Shown here piece by piece: positions 10,910-21,936 of a stretch of DNA of 64,000 bases. Source of the DNA: Laguncularia racemosa (Eukaryota > Streptophyta > Magnoliopsida > Myrtales > Combretaceae). The translations under genes and the position numbers were made by a program. Positions within the stretch are counted from its first letter, which is position 1; each line of letters starts with the position of its first letter. The notes beneath the pieces were generated by a model that did not search any database, was not told the origin of the DNA, and saw nothing but the letters and a program-made list of their open reading frames with translations. Location: positions 3,286,001 through 3,350,000 of the forward strand of contig JBBMOL010000039.1 of the NCBI GenBank assembly GCA_037954665.1, given 5' to 3'.

Positions 10910-13177
10910 CTAGACGTTCCTGGCTAGATGTTTAGGTAAGGGTTTTGATTCCAGTTTTGGTGCCCGTGGTGATGGGTCAATAACATCCGCAACAAAAACA
11001 GGAGAGATATTGCTAGGATGTTTCATGGCATCATAAATGTTAAATTTAATCGTTTCACCATCAAATTCCATAGTGAGGGTACCATCATTTACATCAATTT
11101 TCGTCTTGGATGTCTTAAGGAATGGTCGCCCTAATAATATCAGTGATGAATTATGAGAATCATTATCTTCCATGTTAAGCACATAAAAATCAGCAGGAAA
11201 AACCAACCCATTAACTTGAACTAAAACATCCTCTAGAACTCCCTCAGGATAAACATTGGACCTGTCAGCAAGTTGAACAATAACACCTGTTTCCTTCAAG
11301 GGACCAACATTCAAATATTGATAAACAAACAAAGGCATGACATTGATCGAAGCTCCTAGATCACACATGGCTTTAGCGATTCCAAGATTACCTATTTTGC
11401 AAGGAATGGTAAACATACCTGGGTCCTTACATTTAGGAGGAAGCTTCTTCTGAATAATAGCTGAAACATTTTCACTCACACTAATCCTTTCATTACCTTT
11501 CAGCTTCCTTTTGTTAGTGCACAATTCTTTGAGAAATTTAGCATAGCGTGGTATTTGCTTAATTGCATCAAGCAAAGGAATATTTACCTCAGCTTTGCGA
11601 AAAGTTTCCAGAATCTCTTTTTCTTCCACTTCATGCTTGGATTTCGCTAATCTGGAAGGGAAAGGAGGTGGTGTCAACATGACCTTTGGTGGTTCAACAA
11701 GAGACCTTCTAATCTGGTTGTCCTGCTGGCTCGGAGTCGAAATTTCTTTCTTAGTCTCTTCTTCAAGATTAGACGGGTGTCCTTTCTTATTTGATCCCTG
11801 CAATTCTGTTCCACTTCTCAAGGTAATTGCATTAACGCTTTGCTTTGGATTTGTAATAGTTTGAGAAGGTAACTTACCTTGAGTTTCTAACCTGTTTACA
11901 GTAGAAGCAAGTTGGCTTACCTGATTCTCCAAGTTTTGAATGCTCTGCTTTGTTTCCTCCTGAAATTGTTTTGTATTAACAACAAGAGATTTAACAACTT
12001 CCTCAAGAGACATACTTGAAGTGGAAGGAGCTTAGGGTATTTGGTTTGATGGCTTAGGCTAGAATTGTTGGAAACTTTGTGGGTTATTGCCATATCGGAA
12101 GTTAGGATGATCCCTCCATCCAGGATTGTAAGTATTCGAGTAGGGGTCATACTTCCTCTGCGGTTGTCCTGGGAATCCTCCTACCACATTGACATGCTCA
12201 TGATTTTCATCTTGCAATGTGGGGCACATGTCAATAAGATGATTAGGGGCTGCACAAATTCCACAAGCCTTCACCTGCTGTGTATTTCTGAGGGCTATCT
12301 ATTGCACAAGGGAGGTTAGGTTAGAAATTTGATGTTCAAGGTTAGAAACACTTACCTCATTTACCTTCCTTGAAGATGTATCATGCCTATACCCAAATTG
12401 TTGCAAATTAGCAACCATAATGGAGATCAATTCCCTAGCTTGACCAGGGGTTTTGTTTACTATGGCACCTCCGCTTGCAGCATCCATCATCTTCCTCTCC
12501 ATTGGAAGCAGGCCTTCATAGAAGTATTGGATGAGAAGTTGTTCAGATATCCCATGTTGTGGATAGCTTGCACAAAGTTGCGTGAACCTCTCCCAATACT
12601 CATGAAGAGTCTCGGTGTCCCTCTGTTTGATACCACAAATTTCTCTTCTTATACTAGCAGCTCTAGACTTGGGGAAAAATTTATCTAAGAAGATTCTCAC
12701 CATATCTGTCCAAGTGGTTATAGAACCTGGAGGCAAATAAAACAACCAATCTTTAGCTTTAGTACTTAAAGAAAATGGAAAAGCACGTAACTTGATTTGA
12801 TCGTTGGTTATTCCTTGTGGCCTCATACTAGAACACACTATATGAAACTCTTTCAAATGCTTGTGAGGATCTTCATTCTCAAGACCATGAAAGGTGGGTA
12901 GCAGATGTATCAACCCAGATTTCAACTCGAATTCAACAGCTAGTTCGGGATAGTGAATACAAAGTGGTTGTTGATTCACATCCGGTGCAGCCAATTCTCG
13001 CAATGTTCTCTCGGGATTTGCTATATCGTCTTCTTTTTCAGAATCAATGGATGAATAAGACAAATCCGATGCCAAGTTCAGTCCAGGGGATGATCTAGCT
13101 TCTCGTCGCAGCCTCTTAAGAGTCTTCTCAATCTCTGGATTATAATTGAATGCACCTATATGAGAAGAATGAGTCAT
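10910..13177 (-). pseudogene. element D gag-protease, three stops
   Basis: One frame of about 755 codons from an ATG at 13177 to a stop at 10910, interrupted at 12299-12301 (TAG), 12059-12061 (TAG) and 12032-12034 (TAA). Order: N-terminal charged region; Retrotrans_gag domain with PTFHGLENEDPHKHL, WLFYLPPGSI, FPKSRAASIR and YFYEGLL; a single C-x2-C-x4-H-x4-C knuckle (CGICAAPNHLIDMC); a coiled coil (EETKQSIQNLENQVSQLAS); the conserved Athila NAITLRSG box; then an aspartic protease with AMCDLGASINVMP as active site and SLILLGRPFL. Gag packages element RNA and the protease matures it. It ends at KPLPKHL, where Athila Pol would normally continue into reverse transcriptase. This is the best preserved frame in the left half of the window. 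Confidence 0.88.
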
Positions 13178-13205
13178 ACAAGAATAGAAATAAATTTGAC
13201 ACCAA

Positions 13206-13223
13206 TCCCCAGCAACGGCGCCA
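13206..13223 (-). other. primer binding site of element D (tRNA-Asp type)
   Basis: Element-sense TGGCGCCGTTGCTGGGGA, complementary to the 3' end of tRNA-Asp as used by the Athila/Tat lineage. It lies 5 bases downstream of the 5' LTR end. Confidence 0.85.
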
Positions 13224-13228
13224 AAATT

Positions 13229-14062
13229 TGATGGGTATCTAATCCAACAAAAATAAAAACCTACTCCTAGACAATTATATGATTTGCATATAATGGTGAG
13301 TAAGGTCAAATCCACAGGGATTGGTTAAATATATTTCTATTCAAAGAGAATAAAGAGGAAAAGAAAAATGGGGGGTTTTGTTTGTGAATCAAATAATGTT
13401 GAAACAAGATAATAAAATCGAATATTGATAAAAGCCTAGCTAAAGGAATCAAGATAGTTTAATTCTAGGAATTGATCATCGATGCAAATGTTTTCTATTC
13501 TTATTTCAAGATAAACTGGTTATGGTTATTAACAAGCTCTAACAACCTATCTCTCCTTACTTCCTCGATAATCAAGATAAGCTCTTTGATTATTTCTCTT
13601 ATCGATCAGACAACCCTAGACAAGCTCTTAGGATTTAATCTATCAATAGCATTAAAAACTAGAAAGACCACCAATTCATGCCAGTAGATTATAAGATAAC
13701 CTATTTAAACAAGATCACACATCTCCATACATCTCTAGATAGATCACACATCTCCACACATCTCTAGATAGATACACGGCCGTGTACTTCAACCGTGCAT
13801 TTTCCTGTTGATTCAAAACCAAGTACATGGCCGTGTACTTCAACTACACGCCCATGTACCTTCCTCTGGTGGTGTAAATCCTTGTCTTTGATCTAAGTTG
13901 TAGATGACTTCTCTAATTTACTTGAATTAGCACCCTTGACTCCATTTAACCTGATTTATCACCATAATAGAATTAAGTACCATTTCCTTATGATTTTTAT
14001 AAAATCAATAATAAATTAACACAATTCATACTATAAAGATTGAGTATAAAATGGCTCTATCA
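13229..14062 (-). repeat. element D 5' LTR, internally deleted
   Basis: 834 bp against 1623 bp for its partner. The outer parts match (7935-8440 and about 9270-9557). The middle, including the TATA-like box and most of the CACGGC array, is replaced by about 50 bp of short direct repeats built from ACATCTCTAGATAGAT and ACACATCTCCA (about 13725-13770). Confidence 0.87.
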
Positions 14063-15638
14063 TCCTCCAATGGGAGAAGAATGGAATCCATGCATGAACA
14101 CTTGCGGCCATTTAGATGCTGCTGGAACCACTAGTCAATCATGATAAAAAAGGGTATTGTGGGCAAGGTGGAATCCTTGTCTAGCTGCCTTTCCTTTTCG
14201 CAACAAAGACAATTTCTTCCCTAGAACCACATCTTCTTCTACTACCTTCCTGATGACCTTTAAGTTAGTCCATATAGGCTCGGATATTTGAGCTAACTAG
14301 ACATCCTCATCTCCTCTAGATAGTGCATCTGCTACGGTATTCTCGTGACCTTGCCTGTATTAGATTTCGAAATCGTAGCCAAGCAGCTTGGATAACCAAT
14401 TCTGTTAAGCTGATGTCACCACCCGTTGTTGGAGGAGATGCTTCAAGCTTTTCTGATTAGTTCTCATGATGAATCTTTTTCCCAATAGATAAGGCCTCCA
14501 ATGTTGGATGGCTAACACTAATGCCATGAGCTCCTTCTCGTATGTTGATTTGGCTAATGTGCAATCGGCTAGGGCTTTACTATAATACGCAATGGGTCGT
14601 TGTTATTGCTACAAGACTGCTCCCAATCCTCTACCCGATGCATCACATTCCACTCTAAAAGGTTGCGTGAAATCGGGTATTGCCAACATCAGTGCTGAAA
14701 CGAGAGCCTCTTTCAATCGTGTAAAGACCTCTTCAGATGGATTGGACTAGCAAAAACTATTCTTCTTCAATAGGTCTATCAATAGTCTAGCTATCTTTCC
14801 ATAATCCTTGATGAACTTCATATAGTAACTTGATAAGCCAAGGAAACTATGTAAACTCTTCAAGGTTTTTGGCTTAGGCCATTCCACTACTGCTTGAACC
14901 TTCTTGGGATCCATAGACACACCCTCTCTTGGCACAATATGCCCCAAATATTCTAAGGAGGACTTCCCAAATGAGCATTTCTTCCAGTTAGCATTGAATT
15001 GCTGCTATTGAAGTGTGGAAAAAACTCGTCTCAACTAGTCCAAGTGAGTAGGCATGTCCTTACTATAGACCAAGATATGATAAAAAAAGACCAGTACAAA
15101 ATGTCGAAGGTATGGTTGAAACACTTCATTCATGGTTGATTGGAATGTGGCTGGTGCATTGGATAGACCAAATGGCATAACCAAGAACTCATAATGTCCG
15201 TGATGAGTTCTAAATGCTGTCTTGTGGATGTCCCCTTCTGTCATCCGTATTTTGGTGATATCTTGATCGCAAATCAATCTTTAAGAACACACTCGCGTCA
15301 TGTAACTCATCCATTAGTTCCTCTATTACTGAAATGGGGAACTTATCTGGAATTGTAACCTCATTGAGAGCCCCATAATCCACGCAAAACCTCCATGAGC
15401 CATCTTTCTTTTTAACTAAGATTACTAGGCTTGAACATGGGTGAATGATTTCTGCTGCTATCATATCTCGAATCATCTTCTCGATCTCGTTCTTTTGTAC
15501 ATATGCATATCGGTAAGGTTTAATCGAAACAGGACTTGTTCCTTCTTGTAAGGGAATGTGGTGTTCCCTGAACCGGAGAGGAGGAAGCCCTGCTGAGATA
15601 GTGAAGACCTGTGCAAATTCCGTCAGTAAAGCTTCCAT
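14063..15638 (-). pseudogene. element C reverse transcriptase, RNase H, start of integrase
   Basis: The minus-strand frames starting at 15638 give GLPPLRFREHHIPL and KPYRYAYVQKNEIEKM (entry to RT), VKKKDGSWRFCVDY, then PDKFPISVIEELMDELHDAS and FLKIDLRSRYHQ. The 15277-15035 frame has THHGHYEFLVMPFGLSNAPATFQSTM and VLVFFYHILVYS; family members have DD where YH stands, so the catalytic pair is lost. Next are WPKPKTLKSLHSFLGL (connection), VECDASGRGLGAVL (RNase H) and GHENTVADALSR. The integrase start (SPIGG) stops at the D insertion at 14062. Several stops and shifts. In a live element this unit copies RNA into DNA; this copy cannot. Confidence 0.85.
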
Positions 15639-15779
15639 TTACGGGTTGGTTTCTATTCCATGATCTATTGCTTCTGAGTCCATCACCTACAATATCTGGT
15701 CATCATTCTTTTATCTAATTTACGTAAGGATTTTAACAAAATTGGGAATTTACATAATGTTAGATCCCCGCATAATTTA

Positions 15780-16351
15780 ATTTCCCTTCCTTTATGCTCC
15801 ACCTTTACCACCATCTTAACCCAATCAACTCTTACTTCCCCTAAGGTCTTCAGCTAAGCCATTCCCAAGATGATATCTACTCCCCTCAACTCCATCATGT
15901 AACAGCCAATGCTTGTCTCATACTCCCCCATCTTCAAAGGCACCCTGGTGCAAAATCCATTATATTCCTTCGTTCGTCCGTCTCCTAAGGTGACAATGAA
16001 TTTGCGATCGTCCGTGCTAGTTATACCCAATTGGTTCATCAATTGAAGGGACACAAAATTATGGCTAGCTCCACTATCGACTAAGATGATCACGAGATGA
16101 TTGTTGAGGGTACCTTGTATTTTTAAGGTACATGGTTCATTGAATCCTTGCATTGCTAATAAGGATAGAGATAACTTTCCTCCCTCCTTAGACATGCCGG
16201 TGTTGTCGCTCTCCTCCTCCTCTTCGCACTCTTCCTCCAATACTAGCAGTTGCAGGAATTTGCTAGGACAACAATGATTGGAATTAAATGGCTGGTCACA
16301 TTTGAAACATAGTCCCTTGGCTTTCTTTTCCAAAAACTCTGCATGTGACAA
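15780..16351 (-). pseudogene. element C zinc knuckle and aspartic protease
   Basis: Frame 16351-15854 and its continuation. EKKAKGLCFKCDQPF is the Gag zinc knuckle of Reina-type elements (its final His-Cys part is altered to NSNHCC). Next come an acidic linker (EEECEEEEESD), then ILVDSGASHNFVS, the retropepsin active site D-S-G, and VDIILGMA (family usual ILGMDWL). The chain breaks at a stop where the Trp of that motif is expected. Confidence 0.82.
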
Positions 16352-16395
16352 TTGTCATTGTTCATGGGAACGCCTTCCTCCTTCTTTGAAAGTTC

Positions 16396-17459
16396 CTAGA
16401 CCCCTGCCTCCTTGATGACTTCCACTAAAGACTGAATCATTCTTAGCTCCCTTCTAAGTCCCTCCACCTTCTCTAACCTGCCCTCCTCTTTGAGTTGATA
16501 GCGCATGTTGTGATAGGGAAAATGTCCCATCATAGGGGGTATTATTTCAGAATTACTTTGATTCCCTCTATTAGTTACGGAAGACTGCATTCCGATAAGC
16601 CAGTGATCTCCTCTTCCCCTGTAGCTCCTTTCTAATGATAGAAAGATTCTTAGATCGAACTCTCTCTCAATCTTCACTACCAAGTCCATAGCTCGATCTA
16701 TTGTCGTCGGTGAGAAGGTGTTGATGCGTGTTTGTATATTGTCTCTTAAACCTCCCATGAATACCCCAACAGTTGCATCTCTAGCATGGTAGGGGTGTGA
16801 GAGACAAGCAATTCAAACTCTTCAATGTATTGGTTGACCGTGCCATGTTGCCTGAGCTGGGATAAGCTTTTGAAAAGATTAGCCGCTAAGAGTCCCCCAT
16901 ATCTTTTCATGGTCTCCATCTTTAATTAAGGCCATGTCAATTCATTCTCTCTCCTTTGAAACATGCGAAACCAATGATTACATCTCCCTCTCATACACAT
17001 TGCTACAAGTACTACTTTCCGTTCTTCCCTAGTATGTTGGGCTGCGAAATATTGCTCAGCCATTAAAATCCAATTTGAAGGATCAACCCCCTCGAAGATT
17101 GGTAAAATGACTTGTGTAACATTCAACCGGAGCTCATCCTCCATTTCCCCTTGTTACGTATCCCCATAGGAAAATTTAAGTCCCTCGTCCACCCTTTGAT
17201 TTCTTACTACTTGCTTTCCTCGATCCTTAACCATCGAAGTTCCTTCCCCTCCCCCTCCTTTGCCACTCTTGTTCAGCTAAATGTCTTCCAATAGTTTATG
17301 AATTTTTTCCATCTTGCCTTGCATCTTAGTTACTTGCCCAAACATGGCTTTTTGTTCTCCATCAATGGTGATCAATTAGTGTTAGATCTCTACTACTTCA
17401 TTGTGGATATCTTCCACATTCTTCTCCAATGCTTCCACCCTTATCTCCATCCTTGTCAT
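16396..17459 (-). pseudogene. element C gag
   Basis: Starts at an ATG at 17459 with a coiled-coil N-terminus (RVEALEKNVEDIHNEVVEI, then KMQGKMEKIHKLLEDI). The capsid-like Retrotrans_gag domain follows, with LPIFEGVDPSNWILMAEQYF, MCMRGRCNHWFRMF, FMGGLRDNIQTRI and AMDLVVKIEREF. About five stops and one shift in the chain. The order and spacing are usual for a Ty3/gypsy Gag. The product would form the cytoplasmic particle. Confidence 0.8.
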
Positions 17460-17553
17460 GACTCTGTACACCTTCGGAATCTCCTTCTATTTCAAATATA
17501 ATCTGTATACTAACCGTAGGTTCCATCAATGGCATCCAACAGGTCGAACTAAT

Positions 17554-18105
17554 TGATAAGCACTCGGGGAGGAATTTAATCGCAAACACATACTTTCTAG
17601 AAAATTTACTCTAGATCACACACAAGAATAAGATAATAGCAATTAATTCACGTAAACAAGTATCAAATCAAAGGTACCTGAGCTCAAGCTCAGCCGAAGC
17701 CACTTGATCTCCATAAGGTCATTTGCTCACTTGTGTATATACTCTGCCCTCTTTTCCCTCCTTCCTCTTTCTTTTATTCTCGCACCTTCCCACATCCACA
17801 TTAGCCTTCGGTTCTAACTAATTATGTTCCAATTTGTTGCTCTCCACCCACTTGCTTATTCACATCAGCCTTCTTCTTCTCTCTCCTCATCCACCTTTCC
17901 ATGTCAGCCATGCTACTGCCCTCACTCTTATAGCATATTCACAAGTATGCCCTTAATTCTATCACTACCTCTAATATCTATTATTTATTAAGTAATTTTT
18001 ATATAGTATACTATTATAGTACTAATGGTTACATTTTATTTCTCTTTTCTTCATTGATACACCTTGAATGGAGTATCTAACGACTCCTTCCTATGCATCA
18101 TATCA
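17554..18105 (-). repeat. element C 5' LTR
   Basis: 552 bp, partner of 6127-6678, with few differences by eye. The sequence just inside (sense ATTAGTTCGACCTGTTGG) does not match the initiator-Met primer site. Either it is decayed or another tRNA was used. Confidence 0.87.
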
Positions 18106-18744
18106 CTAAGGTCATTATAACTCCATGGATGAATGAGTTAGTTAATCAAGAAGTCACTTAGTGGATTGTTAGTTTTATTAGTGTGTATGCATATGTGAAA
18201 AATGGATCACAAATGTGCATTCTTCATTTGTGAGAGTTTGGATTTTTAAGGTTGTTAAGTCTTACCACCTATATTTTCTTTATTTCAGTTGTTTTTCTAG
18301 TGTTGAGGGTTGGAAATCTAGTAAATGATTTATGGAATTTTTTCTTTATTCATGCCAGCACATCCACTTTCGTATATGTCTTGCTTGTCCTAAGGGACTT
18401 GTATCCTAATACTACTTTTCTTGGAACTATCAGACCATACTAATATGAGCATATTTAATGAAGGTGAAAGAAATTAGCTTTAAATATGAATTTTGGAGTT
18501 AACAAACAAGGGACATTATCAAGATATGGTTTTAGAATCTTAAAACCATAAGTGAGTTGGGGAATCTCATGGAAAGGTGTTTAGCCATTAGTGTCACAAA
18601 AAGATCTTAAAGCATCATAGAAAGAGCTTATATATTCAATGCTACATGCATTAGTTTTCTTAGCTTTAGCGTATATGCTATGAAAATATCATTGTTTGGT
18701 AGGCCTTACATGGGAAAAAGGTAGCAAATTTTGGATAGATAATG
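18106..18744. other. AT-rich sequence, host of elements C and A2
   Basis: Continues from 6126 once element C is set aside. No domain recognised. The frame at 18252-18443 has no family signature. Confidence 0.4.
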
Positions 18745-19787
18745 TGATGTGCCAAAACACACTTAAAAGCACATCCAAAAGACTAAAGAAAAACTATCTC
18801 AAGTCAAGGCAAAATCGGATCCACAAAGGGCACTTTTCAAATGAACCCTAATGATGAAATGATGAAATTCAAACAACCAATGATATAATTAGAATACCAC
18901 AATGAAAATTCCTTCTAACAACACTCTCATTTCATGTAATCCATGCAAATGAATCCTTAATTTGACAAAAGAAAACCGTAACAAAACAATCCCTTTTCCA
19001 ATAGTGAAGATCACGTTATCAAGGAAATCCTTAAAGATGAATTGGATCAATTTGATAATTCCTTCAAATAATCACGAGAATTCATGAATAACAACAAGTA
19101 ATTCTGACCAAGAACTATCTCAATTCAACCCTAGATATGAGACACTAGAGAAGAAAAGAAATCACAACAAAATGAAATTGATATAACTCACAATTTCAAG
19201 ATGTTGCACTCGCCACAATTTCAACTCTTGGGATTGAAATTGATAAGAGTTTGGAACCAAGGTATGAACCCTAATTTTCACGTGAAAGGAGGTGTTTAAT
19301 CTACAAAATGATAAGCCTCCTCAAACCCTCTCTTAAGCAAGTATTTATACTTGCTATTCCTAGGGTTAAAAAGTGCTAAAAATTATAAGTTTGCCACTTT
19401 TAAGGTGGCTAACCCTAAATGAAAATTACAAGAAAATAAAAGTGTCCTAAAACCAAAATACAACCAAAATAGTTCATAAAATAAGAAATATATAAAAGAA
19501 ATGGTCTTCAAGATGCCGGTCTTCTATAGGATCCATTGGCCCAGCTCATCGCCGGTTCAGGTCGGTCCATGGATAACCCACAAGCTGAGTCTGAGGGAGT
19601 TTGTCTATTGCCCTATAGAATATGATAAGTATGCTTGTTGGAAAACACAATATAAGAATAATAGAAAAAGGTTAATATATAAATAATTCTGGGGTTGATC
19701 TGCTCAAAATGGGCTCTCAATGCCAAGATTTAAAATCCTTTAGTTCTTGCCTTAATGATAGGTCTTGTTGGATTTTTATTCCTATCA
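18745..19787 (-). mobile_element. solo LTR, family A (copy A2)
   Basis: Plus-strand ends TGATGTGCC and TTCCTATCA, length 1043 bp. Flanked by the exact 5-bp duplication TAATG (18740-18744, 19788-19792). The palindromic TATA segment is intact at 19337-19354. The LTR start, which in sense is at its right end, encodes the tail discussed for the element at 52656-57183. Confidence 0.9.
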
Positions 19788-20057
19788 TAATGTTGCTTTA
19801 TGCATCACATGTTCCATATTTGCAATTACATTAAATGATGAACCTCACACTAGATTCTATGCTATGAATTTTTATTACATGCTTGATCTTGTTGTTGATG
19901 CTTAAGCTTTGGTAAATAAAATCCTAACCAATACTAAACTGTGCCCTATTGTTTTGTTTCCTTTGCAATGAATAAAATAAGAGTAAATTAGTGGATTGGG
20001 TTCAAATAACTTTGGCACTTCAAAAGGGAAAAAAAAAATAGCTTCTAAGTGTGGAGA
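19788..20057 (+). other. non-coding; ends in an Athila-like polypurine tract
   Basis: No gene. The last part, GGGAAAAAAAAAATAGC and CTAAGTGTGGAGATTAAT, resembles the AAGTGTGGGGGAATT tract that precedes the 3' LTR of element D. This suggests that the sequence left of 20058 is the 3' end of another Athila internal region. Confidence 0.4.
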
Positions 20058-21661
20058 TTAATTTTTAGTTCTATCATCCTAGGGGTGCGAAGTTGGGACA
20101 TGATTTCAAGAAGGTGCAATTGATCGATAGAAAAGGATCATGAAACTTAATTTGTAGTTACATCAATTGTATTGTATTTGATAAAAACAAAATATATAGG
20201 ATGATGTATCCATATTTACCAAGATTTAATCATTGTAGTAGATATAAATATTGAGTGAAATTCAACATGTTTTTCCTTGACTTTGGTGTGTTTTTGAAGA
20301 ATGTGAACTTTAATTGAGTAATATTTAGCTTTTAGGGTTTTGATGGAAAATTCAATTAAAAGGCAGAAAAGGAATTCAATTTTATTCAATTTGGAGTTAA
20401 ATAGAAGTTATGTAGTGTTGAAGCTACACATAACATAAACATAACCACATTCAAAGATCATGTTACATTAAAGGTTCACAAAAAGCTATACAAAGACTAA
20501 ACACGATCGTGTTGTTGGTCGTGTTGTAGCTAAAGATCCACAAAATCTTACATATGGTTGGACACGACCGTGTTCATTAGTCGTGTATCTCTCTAATCTG
20601 ATCAACTTAGATACGACCTACAAACACGACCATGTCTAAGGCCATGTCTATTGGAACGTCATATTTTACACATTTTTGAGCTACAAAGTAAACATGACAT
20701 AAAGCACGATTGTGTTGGACAGCGTGTCGACCTAAAAACGTAGAGTTTTGGATACACATTATATAAATAGAGGACTTTACACTTAGGTTTTTTGGAGAAT
20801 ATTTTTTTAAGCATTCTAGAGTTTTAGGGAAAGAAGATAACTACCTTTTTCACTTCAAGTATCTAAGGTTTTTATTTGTTTCAATTGATTTCCTTGATAA
20901 TGCATGTTCATACATCATCGATGAATTCAATTTCTAGTATACTTAGTGCTTAATTTTCCTTAGTATCTAGACTTGTGGAACCTAGGTTTATTATATGACT
21001 TGAGATTTTCTTTTATTATTCAATGGATTTTTATGTTTATTGATTCATGCATATGTTCTTTATTTTGATTAGTTTAATATTTCTAAGGTATTAATCTGTT
21101 AATTTGATATTGCATATTGGATCGAGAAATTTGATATATAATTAGATCTTGTGTATGTGAAGAGAATTGATGTAATGTTAAAGATAAGTTACATGATTCT
21201 TCTGGCATTATTTAATTTCTTTATCAAAATTTACTATTTGTAATGCAATCATTGAATTATGCTATTGTGAGGATATTCAAATATGTAATTTTAATATTAG
21301 GGTTTAATAAGCTTGAGAAAGTTATTAAACTAAATTGAGAATTCCACAGGATAATGAATTGTAAGAAGAATTTGAATACATTTTGTTAATGTCATATAAT
21401 AATACCTAAGGGAAATAATGTCTAAATACTAGTTTTACCAACTTGAAGTTAATTATAATTTGATTTGCTTTTCTATCTTTCACTAAAATCTTAGTTCTTT
21501 AGTTTGTATTTTATTATAGTTTTTTGCTAAATCAATCTTTATAATTTACTGGTTAGATAATAGGGTCTACGTTAGTATTAGTATTCATAATCTCTGTGAG
21601 ATAATATCCGTATTTTTATACACTATATTACAAAATTTGATAGGTACACTTCCTTGTATCA
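20058..21661 (+). repeat. Athila 5' LTR (left edge approximate)
   Basis: The right edge is set by TTGTATCA directly before the primer site. The left edge is inferred from a polypurine-like tract and is uncertain by tens of bases or more. It contains a cluster of ACACGACCGTGTT-like palindromes at about 20495-20725, then a TATA-like box, then a leader-like region. Its partner LTR is not visible. Confidence 0.5.
20757..20770 (+). promoter_or_regulatory. TATA-like box in the Athila LTR
   Basis: CATTATATAAATAGAGG. The transcription start would be expected about 30 bases downstream, near the CTTTACACTTAGG segment. Confidence 0.5.
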
Positions 21662-21667
21662 AGTTTT

Positions 21668-21687
21668 TGGTGCCCTTGTTAAGGATT
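21668..21687 (+). other. Athila primer binding site, decayed
   Basis: TGGTGCCCTTGTTAAGGATT aligns to the tRNA-Asp-type site TGGCGCCGTTGCTGGGGATT seen in element D, with five differences (four transitions and one C-for-G change). It starts 6 bases past the LTR end. Confidence 0.7.
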
Positions 21688-21936
21688 TCGATACTAAGAA
21701 TACTAATCACTTTATAAATTTAACCATTTTTTCTATTTCTTGTTTTATTTATTTGTCTTATTTTCTTTTTGTAGTGTATAACCAAAAACAATCCACCATA
21801 AGTATTGATTTGTGATTCAGAAATTGAAAGGGTAGTAAAGTGATTAAGAAAAATAGTGCGGCAAATAATGGAGGAGCTAAATCAAAGATCTCCTCTGAGA
21901 ATTAAGATAGAAGAGAAAGGGGAAGAGTTAAACATC

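Larger units (their letters stand above)
7935..14062 (-). mobile_element. element D: Athila-lineage element with gag-pro only
   Basis: Plus-strand ends are TGATGGGT and GGCTCTATCA. Flanks are TCCTT (7930-7934) and TCCTC (14063-14067), a 5-bp target duplication with one transition. LTRs are 7935-9557 and 13229-14062. The primer site complements tRNA-Asp (13206-13223), and Gag and protease are of Athila type. Reverse transcriptase, RNase H and integrase are absent: the protease frame passes directly into the 3' leader that in Athila elements follows Pol. It can only have moved with enzymes supplied by another Athila. It lies inside element C, so it is younger than C. Confidence 0.88.
6127..18105 (-). 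mobile_element. element C: Reina-like chromovirus (Ty3/gypsy)
   Basis: Two 552-bp LTRs (6127-6678 and 17554-18105) begin TGATAAGCAC and end GCATCATATCA on the plus strand. They are flanked by the exact duplication CTAAG (6122-6126, 18106-18110). The internal region on the minus strand holds, in order, gag, zinc knuckle, protease, reverse transcriptase, RNase H, integrase and a C-terminal chromodomain-like segment. Every domain carries stops or shifts, so it is dead. Element D (7935-14062) is inserted between the integrase zinc-binding region and catalytic core. The Reina lineage is inferred from the RT entry motifs, the GLCFKC knuckle and the chromodomain. A standard initiator-Met primer site was not found next to the 5' LTR. 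Confidence 0.88.
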
